Assembly: GCA_015487455.1 (NCBI GenBank)
Contig: WFPR01000030.1
Location: 1-7,185, forward strand
DNA: 7,185 nt
Direction: 5' to 3'
Origin: Candidatus Bipolaricaulota bacterium
Lineage (GTDB): Bacteria > Bipolaricaulota > Bipolaricaulia > RBG-16-55-9
Part shown: positions 1-5,736 of the stretch, in pieces
Layout of the letters: each line of letters begins with the position of its first letter
Numbering within the stretch: position 1 is the first letter of the stretch
Program-made: the position numbers and the translations under genes
Notes under the pieces: generated by a model
Database searches by the model: none
What the model saw: only the letters and a program-made list of their open reading frames with translations
What the model was told of the DNA's origin: nothing

Positions 1-228
1 CTTGGGGACGGCCGAGAAGCCGTCCCGGGGCATGCGGTAGGGGCGGCAGGGGCCGACCTCCACGCCCAGGGTGCGCAGGGCCCACCCGGGCACCCAGTAG
101 GCCGCCGTCGGACGGCAGGGGCGCTCGGGCGGGGCGAGCAGCGGGGCCAGGAGCGCCACCAGCCCGAAGCCCGCCAGGATCACCAGGCCCGTGAGCGACA
201 GCGGGTTGCGCAGCAGTCGCCTCAGCAT
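1..228 (-). CDS. DppC/OppC-type ABC transporter permease, N-terminal fragment
   Basis: This is the first 76 codons of the second inner-membrane permease of a peptide/nickel-type ABC importer; the rest lies beyond the left edge. It was read directly from the minus strand from an ATG at 228 and stays open to base 1. The N-terminus has a basic stretch (MLRRLLRNPLS) and one hydrophobic segment at about residues 10-33, as in OppC/DppC proteins, where the first helix ends in a motif like APLLAP (seen at residues 28-33). After it comes a periplasmic segment with two cysteines (C38, C61) and the sequence MPRDGF, resembling the extended first loop of some DppC homologues. It follows the DppB-type gene by 15 bp on the same strand, so the two are probably co-transcribed and form the heterodimeric channel. 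The upstream Shine-Dalgarno is weak. The substrate cannot be told from this fragment. Confidence 0.82.
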   Translation of the reverse strand, partial: MLRRLLRNPLSLTGLVILAGFGLVALLAPLLAPPERPCRPTAAYWVPGWALRTLGVEVGPCRPYRMPRDGFSAVPK

Positions 229-243
229 CGTCCAAGGCTCGGG

Positions 244-1281
244 TCACTCGAGCCGCACCCGGGGGTCGATGAGGGCGTAGAGCACGTCGACGAGCAGGTT
301 CATCACGACGAGGACCGTGGCCGCGAACAGCGCGAACCCCAACACGGACGGGATGTCGAGCGCGATCGCCGCGTCGGCCACGAACTGGCCCAGCCCCCGA
401 TAGTTGAAGATCGTCTCCGTGATCACGACCCCGCTGAGCCAGCCCGCGAACACCAGCCCCGAGATCGTGACCACGGGGATGAGCGCGTTGCGGGCCGCGT
501 GCTTCAGCACGACCCGGACCTCGCGCTGCCCCTTGGCCCGCGCGACCGTCACGTACTCCTGGCGCAGCGCCTCGAGCATCGAGGAGCGGGTGATCCGCAC
601 GATGAGCGCCCAGCTCACGTACGAGAGGGTGAGCACCGGGAGCGCCAGGTGCCTCAGGGCGTCGAGGAAGACGTCGAGGCGCCCGTTGAGCAGCGCGTCC
701 AGCGTGTTGAGGCCCGTGTAGCGCACGAACTCCGGGGAGTGGACGACCTGGTTGGCCCACTCGGAGAGCCGCCCCGGCGGGAACCAGCCGAGCTTCCCGT
801 AGAAGATCATCAGCCCGAGGAGCCCGAACACGAAGGTGGGGAAGGCGTACCCCAGGATCGAGAAGACGCGCGTCAGGTGGTCGAGCGCCCGGTTGTGGTG
901 CACGGCTGCCAGGATCCCCAGCGAGATCCCGACGAGCACCAGCGGGAGGATCGCCAACAGGGCCAGCTCGGCGGTGGCGGGCAGGCGGCTGAGCAGGGCC
1001 TCCGCGACCGGGCGGCTGTCCGTCTCCGACCAGCCGAGGTCCCCACGCACCACGTTCCCCAGCCAGCGGGCGTACTGCACCCAGATCGGGTCCCGCAGCC
1101 CGTGCAGCTCGATCAGCCTCTCCAGCTGCTCCGGGGTGTAGCGCTGCAGCGACCCCTCCTGCACGTAGAGGCTCAGGCGCTGGTAGGGGCTCAGCAGCTG
1201 GAGCAGGGCGAAGATCAGCAGCGTGACCCCGAGGAGGATGAGCGGCAGCAGCAGCAGTCGTCGGACGATGTACGCGAGCAT
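244..1281 (-). CDS. DppB/OppB-type ABC transporter permease
   Basis: This is a complete 345-residue inner-membrane permease of the peptide/nickel (Opp/Dpp) importer family. It begins with MLAYIVRRLLLLPLILLGV, the usual DppB start with the first helix at about residues 8-30. A periplasmic region with the family element RGDLGWS (79-85) follows, then about five further hydrophobic segments (roughly 103-127, 137-163, 212-232, 266-290, 312-337). The cytoplasmic EAA loop that docks on the ATPase is at about 242-271 (EYVTVARAKG through NALIPVV). The C-terminus ends DPRVRLE, typical of the family. Length is near the usual 310-340, with a longer loop at about 170-210. It is the first gene of a minus-strand operon, with the DppC partner 15 bp downstream. 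No Shine-Dalgarno is visible before the ATG; a candidate promoter at 1302-1330 would give a very short leader. The substrate (di/oligopeptide, nickel, glutathione or other) is undetermined, as no binding protein or ATPase is in the window. Confidence 0.93.
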   Translation of the reverse strand: MLAYIVRRLLLLPLILLGVTLLIFALLQLLSPYQRLSLYVQEGSLQRYTPEQLERLIELHGLRDPIWVQYARWLGNVVRGDLGWSETDSRPVAEALLSRLPATAELALLAILPLVLVGISLGILAAVHHNRALDHLTRVFSILGYAFPTFVFGLLGLMIFYGKLGWFPPGRLSEWANQVVHSPEFVRYTGLNTLDALLNGRLDVFLDALRHLALPVLTLSYVSWALIVRITRSSMLEALRQEYVTVARAKGQREVRVVLKHAARNALIPVVTISGLVFAGWLSGVVITETIFNYRGLGQFVADAAIALDIPSVLGFALFAATVLVVMNLLVDVLYALIDPRVRLE

Positions 1282-1301
1282 GGGCGTCGGCCGCTTTAGC
1301 C

Positions 1302-1330
1302 ATGGTACAGAGCCCGAGCGGCCCCTTCAA
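1302..1330 (-). promoter_or_regulatory. Candidate sigma70-type promoter for the permease operon
   Basis: On the minus strand, TTGAAG (plus positions 1325-1330) is followed after 17 bp by TACCAT (plus 1302-1307). Each hexamer matches the sigma70 consensus at 4 of 6 positions with ideal spacing. Transcription would start near 1295, leaving only about 14 nt before the ATG at 1281, which agrees with the absence of a Shine-Dalgarno there. This is a consensus match only. Confidence 0.4.
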
Positions 1331-1332
1331 CG

Positions 1333-1360
1333 CGTTGCGGGGTTGACGCGTCCCGCAACG
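1333..1360. repeat. 9-bp inverted repeat, candidate operator between divergent genes
   Basis: CGTTGCGGG (1333-1341) and CCCGCAACG (1352-1360) are perfect inverted repeats separated by 10 bp, with half-site centres about 19 bp apart, close to two helical turns. The repeat surrounds the TTGACG -35 element of the bpsA promoter and lies just upstream of the candidate -35 of the opposing permease promoter. That position suits a dimeric repressor of bpsA or a regulator of both directions. There is no T-tract, so a terminator is unlikely. The cognate regulator is unknown and none is encoded in the window. Confidence 0.5.
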
Positions 1361-1371
1361 AGCGCTACAAT
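1343..1371 (+). promoter_or_regulatory. Sigma70-type promoter for the bpsA-speD operon
   Basis: TTGACG (1343-1348; 5 of 6 consensus) and TACAAT (1366-1371; 5 of 6) are separated by exactly 17 bp. The predicted start is near 1378, giving a leader of about 137 nt before the chosen bpsA start. The -35 sits inside the 9-bp inverted repeat at 1333-1360, suggesting control by a DNA-binding protein. Confidence 0.7.
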
Positions 1372-1503
1372 GTCGAGTCATCCCGGGGGACGCGGATCGG
1401 CGTCGGCGTTGAAAACCCTCTGCTTTACGCCAAAAACGGGCGTTCCCCACATCCCAAGCGCGTACGGGTCGCGCGAGGTGGGCGTTGAAGCGTCCGCTGG
1501 ACG

Positions 1504-1509
1504 AGGAGG
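1504..1509 (+). promoter_or_regulatory. Ribosome binding site deciding the bpsA start
   Basis: AGGAGG (1504-1509) lies 5 nt before a TTG at 1515. An upstream in-frame TTG at 1485 has the weaker GAGGTG (1475-1480) 4 nt ahead of it. The stronger site, and the N-terminus expected for the family, favour 1515. Confidence 0.6.
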
Positions 1510-1514
1510 GGTCG

Positions 1515-2630
1515 TTGGCGCAAGCCACGCTCTATGAGCGAGTCCGACAGAGGACGGCCGTTGCGGTCACGGAGCGGGACGTCGAGCGGGTCCTCACGGC
1601 CCTGTACGCCGCCGGCTCCGCCCCTGAAGGGGGCGCGCCGGACGCGGGCGCGGGAGCGGGGGCGGACGTGGACGTGTGGACCCTCATGGGGGCGTGCGAC
1701 GTCCCGCTGGTCGCGCTGCCCGCGCTCCTGGAGGAGCTGGAGCGCGACGGCCTCCTCGTCCGCCGCGGCGACCGCCTGGCGCTGACCCCGAAGGGCCTCC
1801 GGCTCGTCGAAGAGCGCGGGTGGGCCCCCTCCTCCCCCCGGCAGCTGCGCTGCCCGGCCTGCCGGGGCCGGGGCCTCGACCTCGGCGCCGAGCCCTTCAA
1901 GGGGCTGCTTAAGCGCTTCCGCGAGGTCGTTCGGGGGCGGCCGGAGCCCCAGCAGGCGTACGATCAGGGCTACGTCACCCCCGAGACGACGATCGCGCGC
2001 CTGGCGCTCATGCGGCGCCGCGGGGACCTCGCGGGCAAGCGTCTCATCGTTTTGGGCGACGACGACCTGCTGGGCCTGGCCGCCGCGCTGGAGGGCTCCG
2101 CCCGCCGGATCGTCGTCTTAGAGCTTGACCCCCAGCTGGTCGCGTTCATGGAGCGCGCCCGCGAGCGCTGGGGGCTGACCTCTTTAGAGATCCATCGGCA
2201 CGACCTTCGGGATCCCCTCCCCGACGAGCTCGTCGGGGCGTTCGACACCTTCGCCACGGACCCGATCGAGAGCCTCCCGGGCCTCCTGCTGTTCCTGAGC
2301 CGGGGGCTCTGCGCGCTGCGGGGGCGGGGGAGCGCCGGGCACTTCGGGCTCACGCGCCACGAGGCGTCGCCGGAGAAGTGGCTCAAGCTGCAGCGCTGGC
2401 TGACGGCGCGGGGCGCCTGCATCACGGACTGCCTGGATCGCTTCAACGAGTACCTTAACTGGCCCTATTGGGAGGCGATGCGCGCCCGGCGGTGGCTCCG
2501 CATCGAGTCGCCGCCCCAAAGCGTCTGGTACCGCTCGACCCAGATCCGCCTCGAGCTGGTCGAGCCGCAAGCGTACCCGAACGAGCCGTACCGGGGCGCG
2601 CTGGAGGACGAGGAGCTGGCCACGACGTAA
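1515..2630 (+). CDS. bpsA: N4-bis(aminopropyl)spermidine synthase (branched-chain polyamine synthase)
   Basis: This cytosolic enzyme transfers aminopropyl groups from decarboxylated SAM to the N4 of spermidine, giving N4-bis(aminopropyl)spermidine, a polyamine of thermophiles. The 371-residue product follows the BpsA layout. An N-terminal winged-helix-like region (about 1-103) is followed by a CPAC cysteine pair (113-116), the conserved block YVTPETTIARLALM (153-166), and the acidic active-site motif GDDD (181-184) in a Rossmann-like synthase fold. Downstream are FDTFATDP (243-250), GHFGLTR (275-281) and FNEYLNW (310-316). Start: TTG 1515 was chosen because of its AGGAGG and because archaeal BpsA, from memory, begins close to the ERVRQRT-like segment; TTG 1485 would add 10 residues. 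An Ala/Gly/Pro-rich insertion of about 18 residues lies at about 35-52, before DVW. speD follows after 89 nt and supplies the co-substrate. The family call is firm; activity is inferred. Confidence 0.93.
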   Translation: MAQATLYERVRQRTAVAVTERDVERVLTALYAAGSAPEGGAPDAGAGAGADVDVWTLMGACDVPLVALPALLEELERDGLLVRRGDRLALTPKGLRLVEERGWAPSSPRQLRCPACRGRGLDLGAEPFKGLLKRFREVVRGRPEPQQAYDQGYVTPETTIARLALMRRRGDLAGKRLIVLGDDDLLGLAAALEGSARRIVVLELDPQLVAFMERARERWGLTSLEIHRHDLRDPLPDELVGAFDTFATDPIESLPGLLLFLSRGLCALRGRGSAGHFGLTRHEASPEKWLKLQRWLTARGACITDCLDRFNEYLNWPYWEAMRARRWLRIESPPQSVWYRSTQIRLELVEPQAYPNEPYRGALEDEELATT

Positions 2631-2649
2631 ACGCGATGCAAATCGAGAC

Positions 2650-2699
2650 CCCCTCCGGCTCGCGTCGCGCGCGGGCGCGACGGCCCCGGGTCGGAGGGG
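2650..2699 (+). repeat. Nested GC-rich hairpin between bpsA and speD
   Basis: The 89-nt bpsA-speD gap can fold as two nested perfect stems. The outer one is CCCCTCCG (2650-2657) with CGGAGGGG (2692-2699). The inner one is CGTCGCGC (2663-2670) with GCGCGACG (2675-2682) around a four-base loop. It ends 6 nt before the speD Shine-Dalgarno, which stays unpaired. No T-tract follows, so it does not look like an intrinsic terminator. An mRNA processing, stability or translational role is possible, but chance pairing in GC-rich DNA cannot be excluded. Confidence 0.4.
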
Positions 2700-2705
2700 T
2701 GAAAC

Positions 2706-2717
2706 GGGAGGAGGTGA
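2706..2717 (+). promoter_or_regulatory. Strong ribosome binding site for speD
   Basis: GGGAGGAGGTGA contains an uninterrupted anti-16S match (GGAGGTGA, 2710-2717) just ahead of the ATG at 2720. It settles the speD start against an in-frame upstream ATG at 2636, whose N-terminal extension does not look like SpeD. Confidence 0.8.
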
Positions 2718-2719
2718 AA

Positions 2720-3160
2720 ATGCAGACGTATGGCAAGCACATCATCATGGACGCGTGGGAGTGCAACGACCGACTGAACTCGGTCGAGGAGATCGAGGCC
2801 GCGCTGCGCGAGGCGGTGGTCCGCAGCCGCGCCACCCTCGTCGAGCTGGTCGTCCACCCGTTCTCGCCGCACGGGGCCAGCGGCGTGGCCGTCATCGCCG
2901 AGTCGCACATCGCCGTGCACACCTGGCCGGAGGAGCGATACTTCAGCCTCGACGTCTACACCTGCGGCGAGAAGACCGTCCCCGAGGCGGCCGTCGAGGT
3001 GTTCAAGGCGCGCTTTCAGCCCAAGCGGGTCCAGATCGTCGAGCTGCCGCGCGGGCGCTGGCCCCTCGGCGATCGCCGTCCCGAGCGGCGCCGCGACGGC
3101 AAGGGCGATGGCGACGGGGACGAGGAGCCGGAGCGCGAGCTGGTGACCGCGGCGGCGTAG
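2720..3160 (+). CDS. speD: S-adenosylmethionine decarboxylase proenzyme (prokaryotic class)
   Basis: SpeD decarboxylates S-adenosylmethionine to give the aminopropyl donor for spermidine and, here, for BpsA. The 146-residue proenzyme starts MQTYGKHIIMDAWECN, like other bacterial/archaeal SpeD proteins. It contains the self-cleavage motif AESHIAVHTWPE (60-71). Cleavage is expected between E61 and S62, turning Ser62 into the pyruvoyl group. His67 and Cys82 (in TCG) match the processing and catalytic residues known from Thermotoga maritima SpeD (Ser63, His68, Cys83), shifted by one. GASGV (52-56) precedes the cleavage site as usual. The family core ends near residue 115; the remaining 30 or so residues are a charged tail rich in Arg, Asp, Gly and Glu, longer than in typical ~125-130-residue enzymes. 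It lies downstream of bpsA in the same operon, with its own strong Shine-Dalgarno. Confidence 0.96.
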   Translation: MQTYGKHIIMDAWECNDRLNSVEEIEAALREAVVRSRATLVELVVHPFSPHGASGVAVIAESHIAVHTWPEERYFSLDVYTCGEKTVPEAAVEVFKARFQPKRVQIVELPRGRWPLGDRRPERRRDGKGDGDGDEEPERELVTAAA

Positions 3161-3166
3161 CGCCTT

Positions 3167-3173
3167 GGAGGTG
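3167..3173 (+). promoter_or_regulatory. Ribosome binding site for the metallohydrolase gene
   Basis: GGAGGTG (3167-3173), just after the speD stop codon, precedes the TTG at 3185 by 11 nt. The frame is closed upstream by the speD stop (3158-3160), so this TTG is the only start that retains the full signal sequence. Confidence 0.55.
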
Positions 3174-3184
3174 TCGAACGCGCT

Positions 3185-4591
3185 TTGGAGGCCGATAGAG
3201 ACGGACGCAGGCTCGGGACGCTCGCGCGGCGCGCGGGGCTGAGCGTCCTCGCGCTCGGGCTAGGGTTGTTTGCGTTTGGGGCCGTGGGCTCCGACGTGGG
3301 AGCGGGGGCCACCGCCCCGGCCCGGGTGGTGGTGCTCGTGTCGCTCGACGGGGAGCCCGCCGACGCGCTCGTCCAAGCGCTGGACGCTCAAGGGGCGCCC
3401 GTGAGGGTGGCGTACACGCCCGCGCTCGAGCCGGGCCGCGTCGAGCTGGAGCTGCCCTCGGGGCGCTACACGCTGAGCGTCGAGCGCGGCGTGGGCTTCC
3501 TGGGCGAGCCCGTGCGGCTCGAGCTGACGCTGGCGGCGGGCGAGGTCCGTGAGCTCGATGTTCAGCTGTCACAGCGTTTTGATCCCCGGACACGGGGCTA
3601 TTATAGCGTGGACCCGCACGCCCATTCGGAGGCGGGCAACCGTTGTTTGCAGCGCGACTTCGGCCTCGACGTTCGGGAGGCCGAGACGCCCCCGGACGCG
3701 CTGGTGGGCGTCCAGCTCGCCGAGGGCCTGGATGTGGTGTTCTTGAGCGACCACAACTGTGTCGACGGGCACGCGCCCTTCGCGGGGACGGCCCGCGCCC
3801 GCGGCGTCCCGTTCGTGCTGAGCGAGGAGGTCACCACGCTCAAGTGGGGGCACTTCAACCCCTACTCGCTGGAGGAGGGCGCCCTCGTCCGCTACGACCC
3901 GACCAGGGCGCCTGCCGACTACTTCGAGGAGGCGCGGGCCAACGGCGCGACGGTCGTGCAGGTCAACCACCCGCTCTGGTCGGGCGGCGGCTACTTCTTC
4001 ACGCAGAACCGCCCGGAGTTCGACGGCTCGTTCGACGTCCTCGAGGTCTTCAACGGCCCCTACACGGAGGACGACCGCTACACGATCGAGCGGCTCTTCC
4101 GCCTCTGGAACGAGGGGAAGCGCTACGTCGCCGTCGGCGTCTCCGACGACCACGACTGGCTCGATTTGAGCGTCCGCTACGGCACCCCCCGCACGTACGT
4201 GCGCCTCGACTCGACCGCCCCCTTGCGCGATCAGGGGGACGCTCGGGCGCTCCTGGAGGCGCTCAAGGCGGGGCGCGCCTTCGCGACGTACGGGCCGCTC
4301 GTCTTCGTCGAGACGGCCGAGGGCGCGCTCCCCGGCGACGCGCTGGAGCGCGAGCTGGGCGAGCCCCTCAAGCTCTTGATAAGCGTCCAGAGCGTGCGGC
4401 CGCTGGACGGGGCGCGCTTGGAGATCATAAAAAACGGCCGCAAGGCGGCGATGTTCGAGCTGAGCGGCCACGAACAGCTCCTTGAGTTCGAAGATCGGCC
4501 CATGCGGAGCGCCTGGTACGCCGCGCGCCTGCGCACCCCGGCTCAGGACCTCGCGCTGACGAACCCCATCTGGGTTGAGATCCAGCCCTAG
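3185..4591 (+). CDS. Exported PHP-type metallohydrolase, CehA/McbA-like
   Basis: This 468-residue protein is probably exported: a basic N-terminus (with RR at 15-16) precedes a hydrophobic segment at about 18-35. Residues about 46-130 are a beta-rich domain resembling carboxypeptidase-regulatory-like or Ig-like modules. The catalytic part (about 137-375) has the PHP/CehA metal-ligand pattern: DPHAHS (143-148), SDHN (188-191), an EE pair (214-215), GHFN (222-225), NHP (261-263) and SDDHD (320-324). Proteins of this family use two or three metal ions to hydrolyse phosphoester, carbamate or similar bonds; the substrate here is unknown. Residues about 395-468 look like a C-terminal beta domain. 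It starts with TTG 24 nt after speD in the same direction, so it is probably in the polyamine operon. No enzymatic link to polyamines is established. All expected ligand motifs are present, so it looks active. Confidence 0.8.
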   Translation: MEADRDGRRLGTLARRAGLSVLALGLGLFAFGAVGSDVGAGATAPARVVVLVSLDGEPADALVQALDAQGAPVRVAYTPALEPGRVELELPSGRYTLSVERGVGFLGEPVRLELTLAAGEVRELDVQLSQRFDPRTRGYYSVDPHAHSEAGNRCLQRDFGLDVREAETPPDALVGVQLAEGLDVVFLSDHNCVDGHAPFAGTARARGVPFVLSEEVTTLKWGHFNPYSLEEGALVRYDPTRAPADYFEEARANGATVVQVNHPLWSGGGYFFTQNRPEFDGSFDVLEVFNGPYTEDDRYTIERLFRLWNEGKRYVAVGVSDDHDWLDLSVRYGTPRTYVRLDSTAPLRDQGDARALLEALKAGRAFATYGPLVFVETAEGALPGDALERELGEPLKLLISVQSVRPLDGARLEIIKNGRKAAMFELSGHEQLLEFEDRPMRSAWYAARLRTPAQDLALTNPIWVEIQP

Positions 4592-4615
4592 CCAGCAGCC
4601 AGCTCACCCTCTCTT

Positions 4616-4645
4616 GGCTTGACTTGTTCAAGTTCAAGTCAAGCC
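4616..4645. repeat. Perfect 11-bp-armed palindrome, candidate operator
   Basis: GGCTTGACTTG (4616-4626) and CAAGTCAAGCC (4635-4645) are perfect inverted repeats around an 8-bp centre. A smaller symmetry (ACTTG-TT-CAAGT, 4622-4633) overlaps it. It begins 25 bp after the metallohydrolase stop codon and ends 34 bp before a TATAAT box. With a start inferred at 4692, its centre falls near -61.5, a common position for activators. No T-tract follows on either strand, so an intrinsic terminator is less likely, although a hairpin in the RNA is possible. Confidence 0.55.
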
Positions 4646-4679
4646 CGCCCGCGTGTATCGGAAGCCCCCTTCGGCCCGC

Positions 4680-4685
4680 TATAAT
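4680..4685 (+). promoter_or_regulatory. Consensus -10 box upstream of the 339-residue exported protein
   Basis: TATAAT (4680-4685) is a perfect -10 hexamer, but no good -35 is found 16-18 bp upstream (the best is about 3 of 6). Transcription would begin near 4692 and the Shine-Dalgarno AGGAGGGG (4694-4701) follows at once. The lack of a -35 together with the palindrome at 4616-4645 suggests an activator-dependent promoter. Confidence 0.5.
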
Positions 4686-4708
4686 GCCGCCACAGGAGGG
4701 GATCGTCC

Positions 4709-5728
4709 ATGCTCAAGGCGGGAAGGCGGACGATGGCGGCCGTGCTGGGGGTGGTCGCGCTCGGGCTGGGGCTCATCGCCGTCTCGCAGGTGGGGGTGTC
4801 GCTCCAGCCCCAATCCCCGCCCCTGAGGCCCGAGGCGCAAGGGCCATCGGAACAAGCGCAGCTGGAGGAAGCGAGCGAGGACCGCCTGCGGGTCGAGATC
4901 GAGCTGCTCAAGCTCATCAACGAGCTGGGCCTGACCCGCGAGCAGCTCCAGACGCTCCAGCGGATCGTCTCCGACCTGCGGGCCAAGCGCCAAGCGATCG
5001 TGCAGGCGCAGCTGGAGATGCGGGACTTCCTGCTGGCGTACGCCGGGCCGCCGGAGGGCCTTGCCGAGGCGCTGGAGCCCTACGAGGGGCGCGTGGAGGA
5101 GGCCCGCCGGGCGTTCCGCGACGCGCTGCGCCGCTCCATCGAACAGCTCAAGGACCTGCTGACGCTGCGGCAGGGCGAGGTGCTGCGCGACTTCCTGCGG
5201 GAGCGCTTCGGGCGCTTTAGCCTTGAGCTTGAGCTTGAGGACCGTCCCCGCCGGGGCGGGATGCCCCGCCGACCCATCTGGATCGACCCTGATCCCGAGG
5301 GCGCGTGGAGGGAGCTTGAGCCCGAGTTCGAGCGGGCCTGGCGGGAGGCCCGGGAGCACCTGCGCGCGTTTCGGGAGAAGCTCCAAGCGTGGCTCGAACG
5401 GTTGGATCGCGATCTCGAGCCCGAGCTTAAGGGGGGAATTCAGCTCAAGCTCGAGCGCGGGCCCCGGGATCGGGCCTCGGGGCAGCGGTGCTGGCGGATC
5501 TGGTTCCAGAAAGACCCCTCCAGGCAGGCCGTCGAGCTTCGAGCCTGCCCGCCCGAGTTCTGGCTCCAGGAGCTCGGTCTGAAGCCCGCCCCCATGCGGT
5601 ACCCCTTCGCCCTGGAGCCGGAGCGCGGCTGGCTCGAGCGCTTCCTGATCGAGCATCTTGAGCGGCTGGACGCGCTGCTGCGGGCGAAGCTCGAGGCGCT
5701 CGAGCCCCCTCCATCGATGCAGATTTAA
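4709..5728 (+). CDS. Exported helix-rich protein of unknown function, LTxxQ-like
   Basis: I do not recognise a specific family for this 339-residue protein. It starts at an ATG with AGGAGGGG 7 nt upstream. An N-terminal hydrophobic segment (about 9-29) after MLKAGRRT indicates a signal peptide or membrane anchor, and a Pro/Gln-rich linker follows (about 31-48). Residues about 52-170 are strongly helical. NELGLTREQLQTLQRI (71-86) followed by DFLL (106-109) recalls the LTxxQ motif of Spy/CpxP-type periplasmic proteins. A second charged amphipathic helix lies at about 195-240. Residues about 243-290 look beta-like and hold the only two cysteines (C261, C280), a possible disulfide. A final helix runs about 305-332. 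The sequence is rich in Glu, Leu and Arg. A stress-related or scaffolding role in the envelope is a guess. It has its own -10 box and is convergent with mlaD. Confidence 0.72.
   Translation: MLKAGRRTMAAVLGVVALGLGLIAVSQVGVSLQPQSPPLRPEAQGPSEQAQLEEASEDRLRVEIELLKLINELGLTREQLQTLQRIVSDLRAKRQAIVQAQLEMRDFLLAYAGPPEGLAEALEPYEGRVEEARRAFRDALRRSIEQLKDLLTLRQGEVLRDFLRERFGRFSLELELEDRPRRGGMPRRPIWIDPDPEGAWRELEPEFERAWREAREHLRAFREKLQAWLERLDRDLEPELKGGIQLKLERGPRDRASGQRCWRIWFQKDPSRQAVELRACPPEFWLQELGLKPAPMRYPFALEPERGWLERFLIEHLERLDALLRAKLEALEPPPSMQI
5222..5239 (+). repeat. Three tandem CTTGAG hexamers
   Basis: CTTGAG is repeated three times in tandem inside the gene at 4709-5728, encoding an alternating Leu-Glu run (residues 172-177). 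It is in frame, so slippage here would add or remove Leu-Glu pairs without a frameshift. Confidence 0.6.
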
Positions 5729-5736
5729 AGCGCCGC

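Noticed and set aside
499..1299. 266-codon plus-strand open frame antisense to the DppB-type permease
   Set aside because: Its translation is low-complexity Arg/Pro/Glu/Gln sequence typical of GC-rich shadow frames, while the opposite strand encodes a clear permease.
2468..2719. N-terminal extension of speD to an upstream in-frame start
   Set aside because: It would overlap bpsA and add Pro/Arg/Ala-rich residues not found in SpeD; the ATG at 2720 has a near-perfect Shine-Dalgarno.
4622..4640. TTCAAGT resembling a tRNA T-loop within the palindrome
   Set aside because: The loop would be 8 nt rather than 7, the stem is 11 bp rather than 5, and no acceptor, anticodon or D-arm sequence is nearby.
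4616..4645. Palindrome as an intrinsic terminator of the bpsA operon
   Set aside because: No T-tract follows the right arm on the plus strand or the left arm on the minus strand; an operator is preferred, though a terminator is not excluded.
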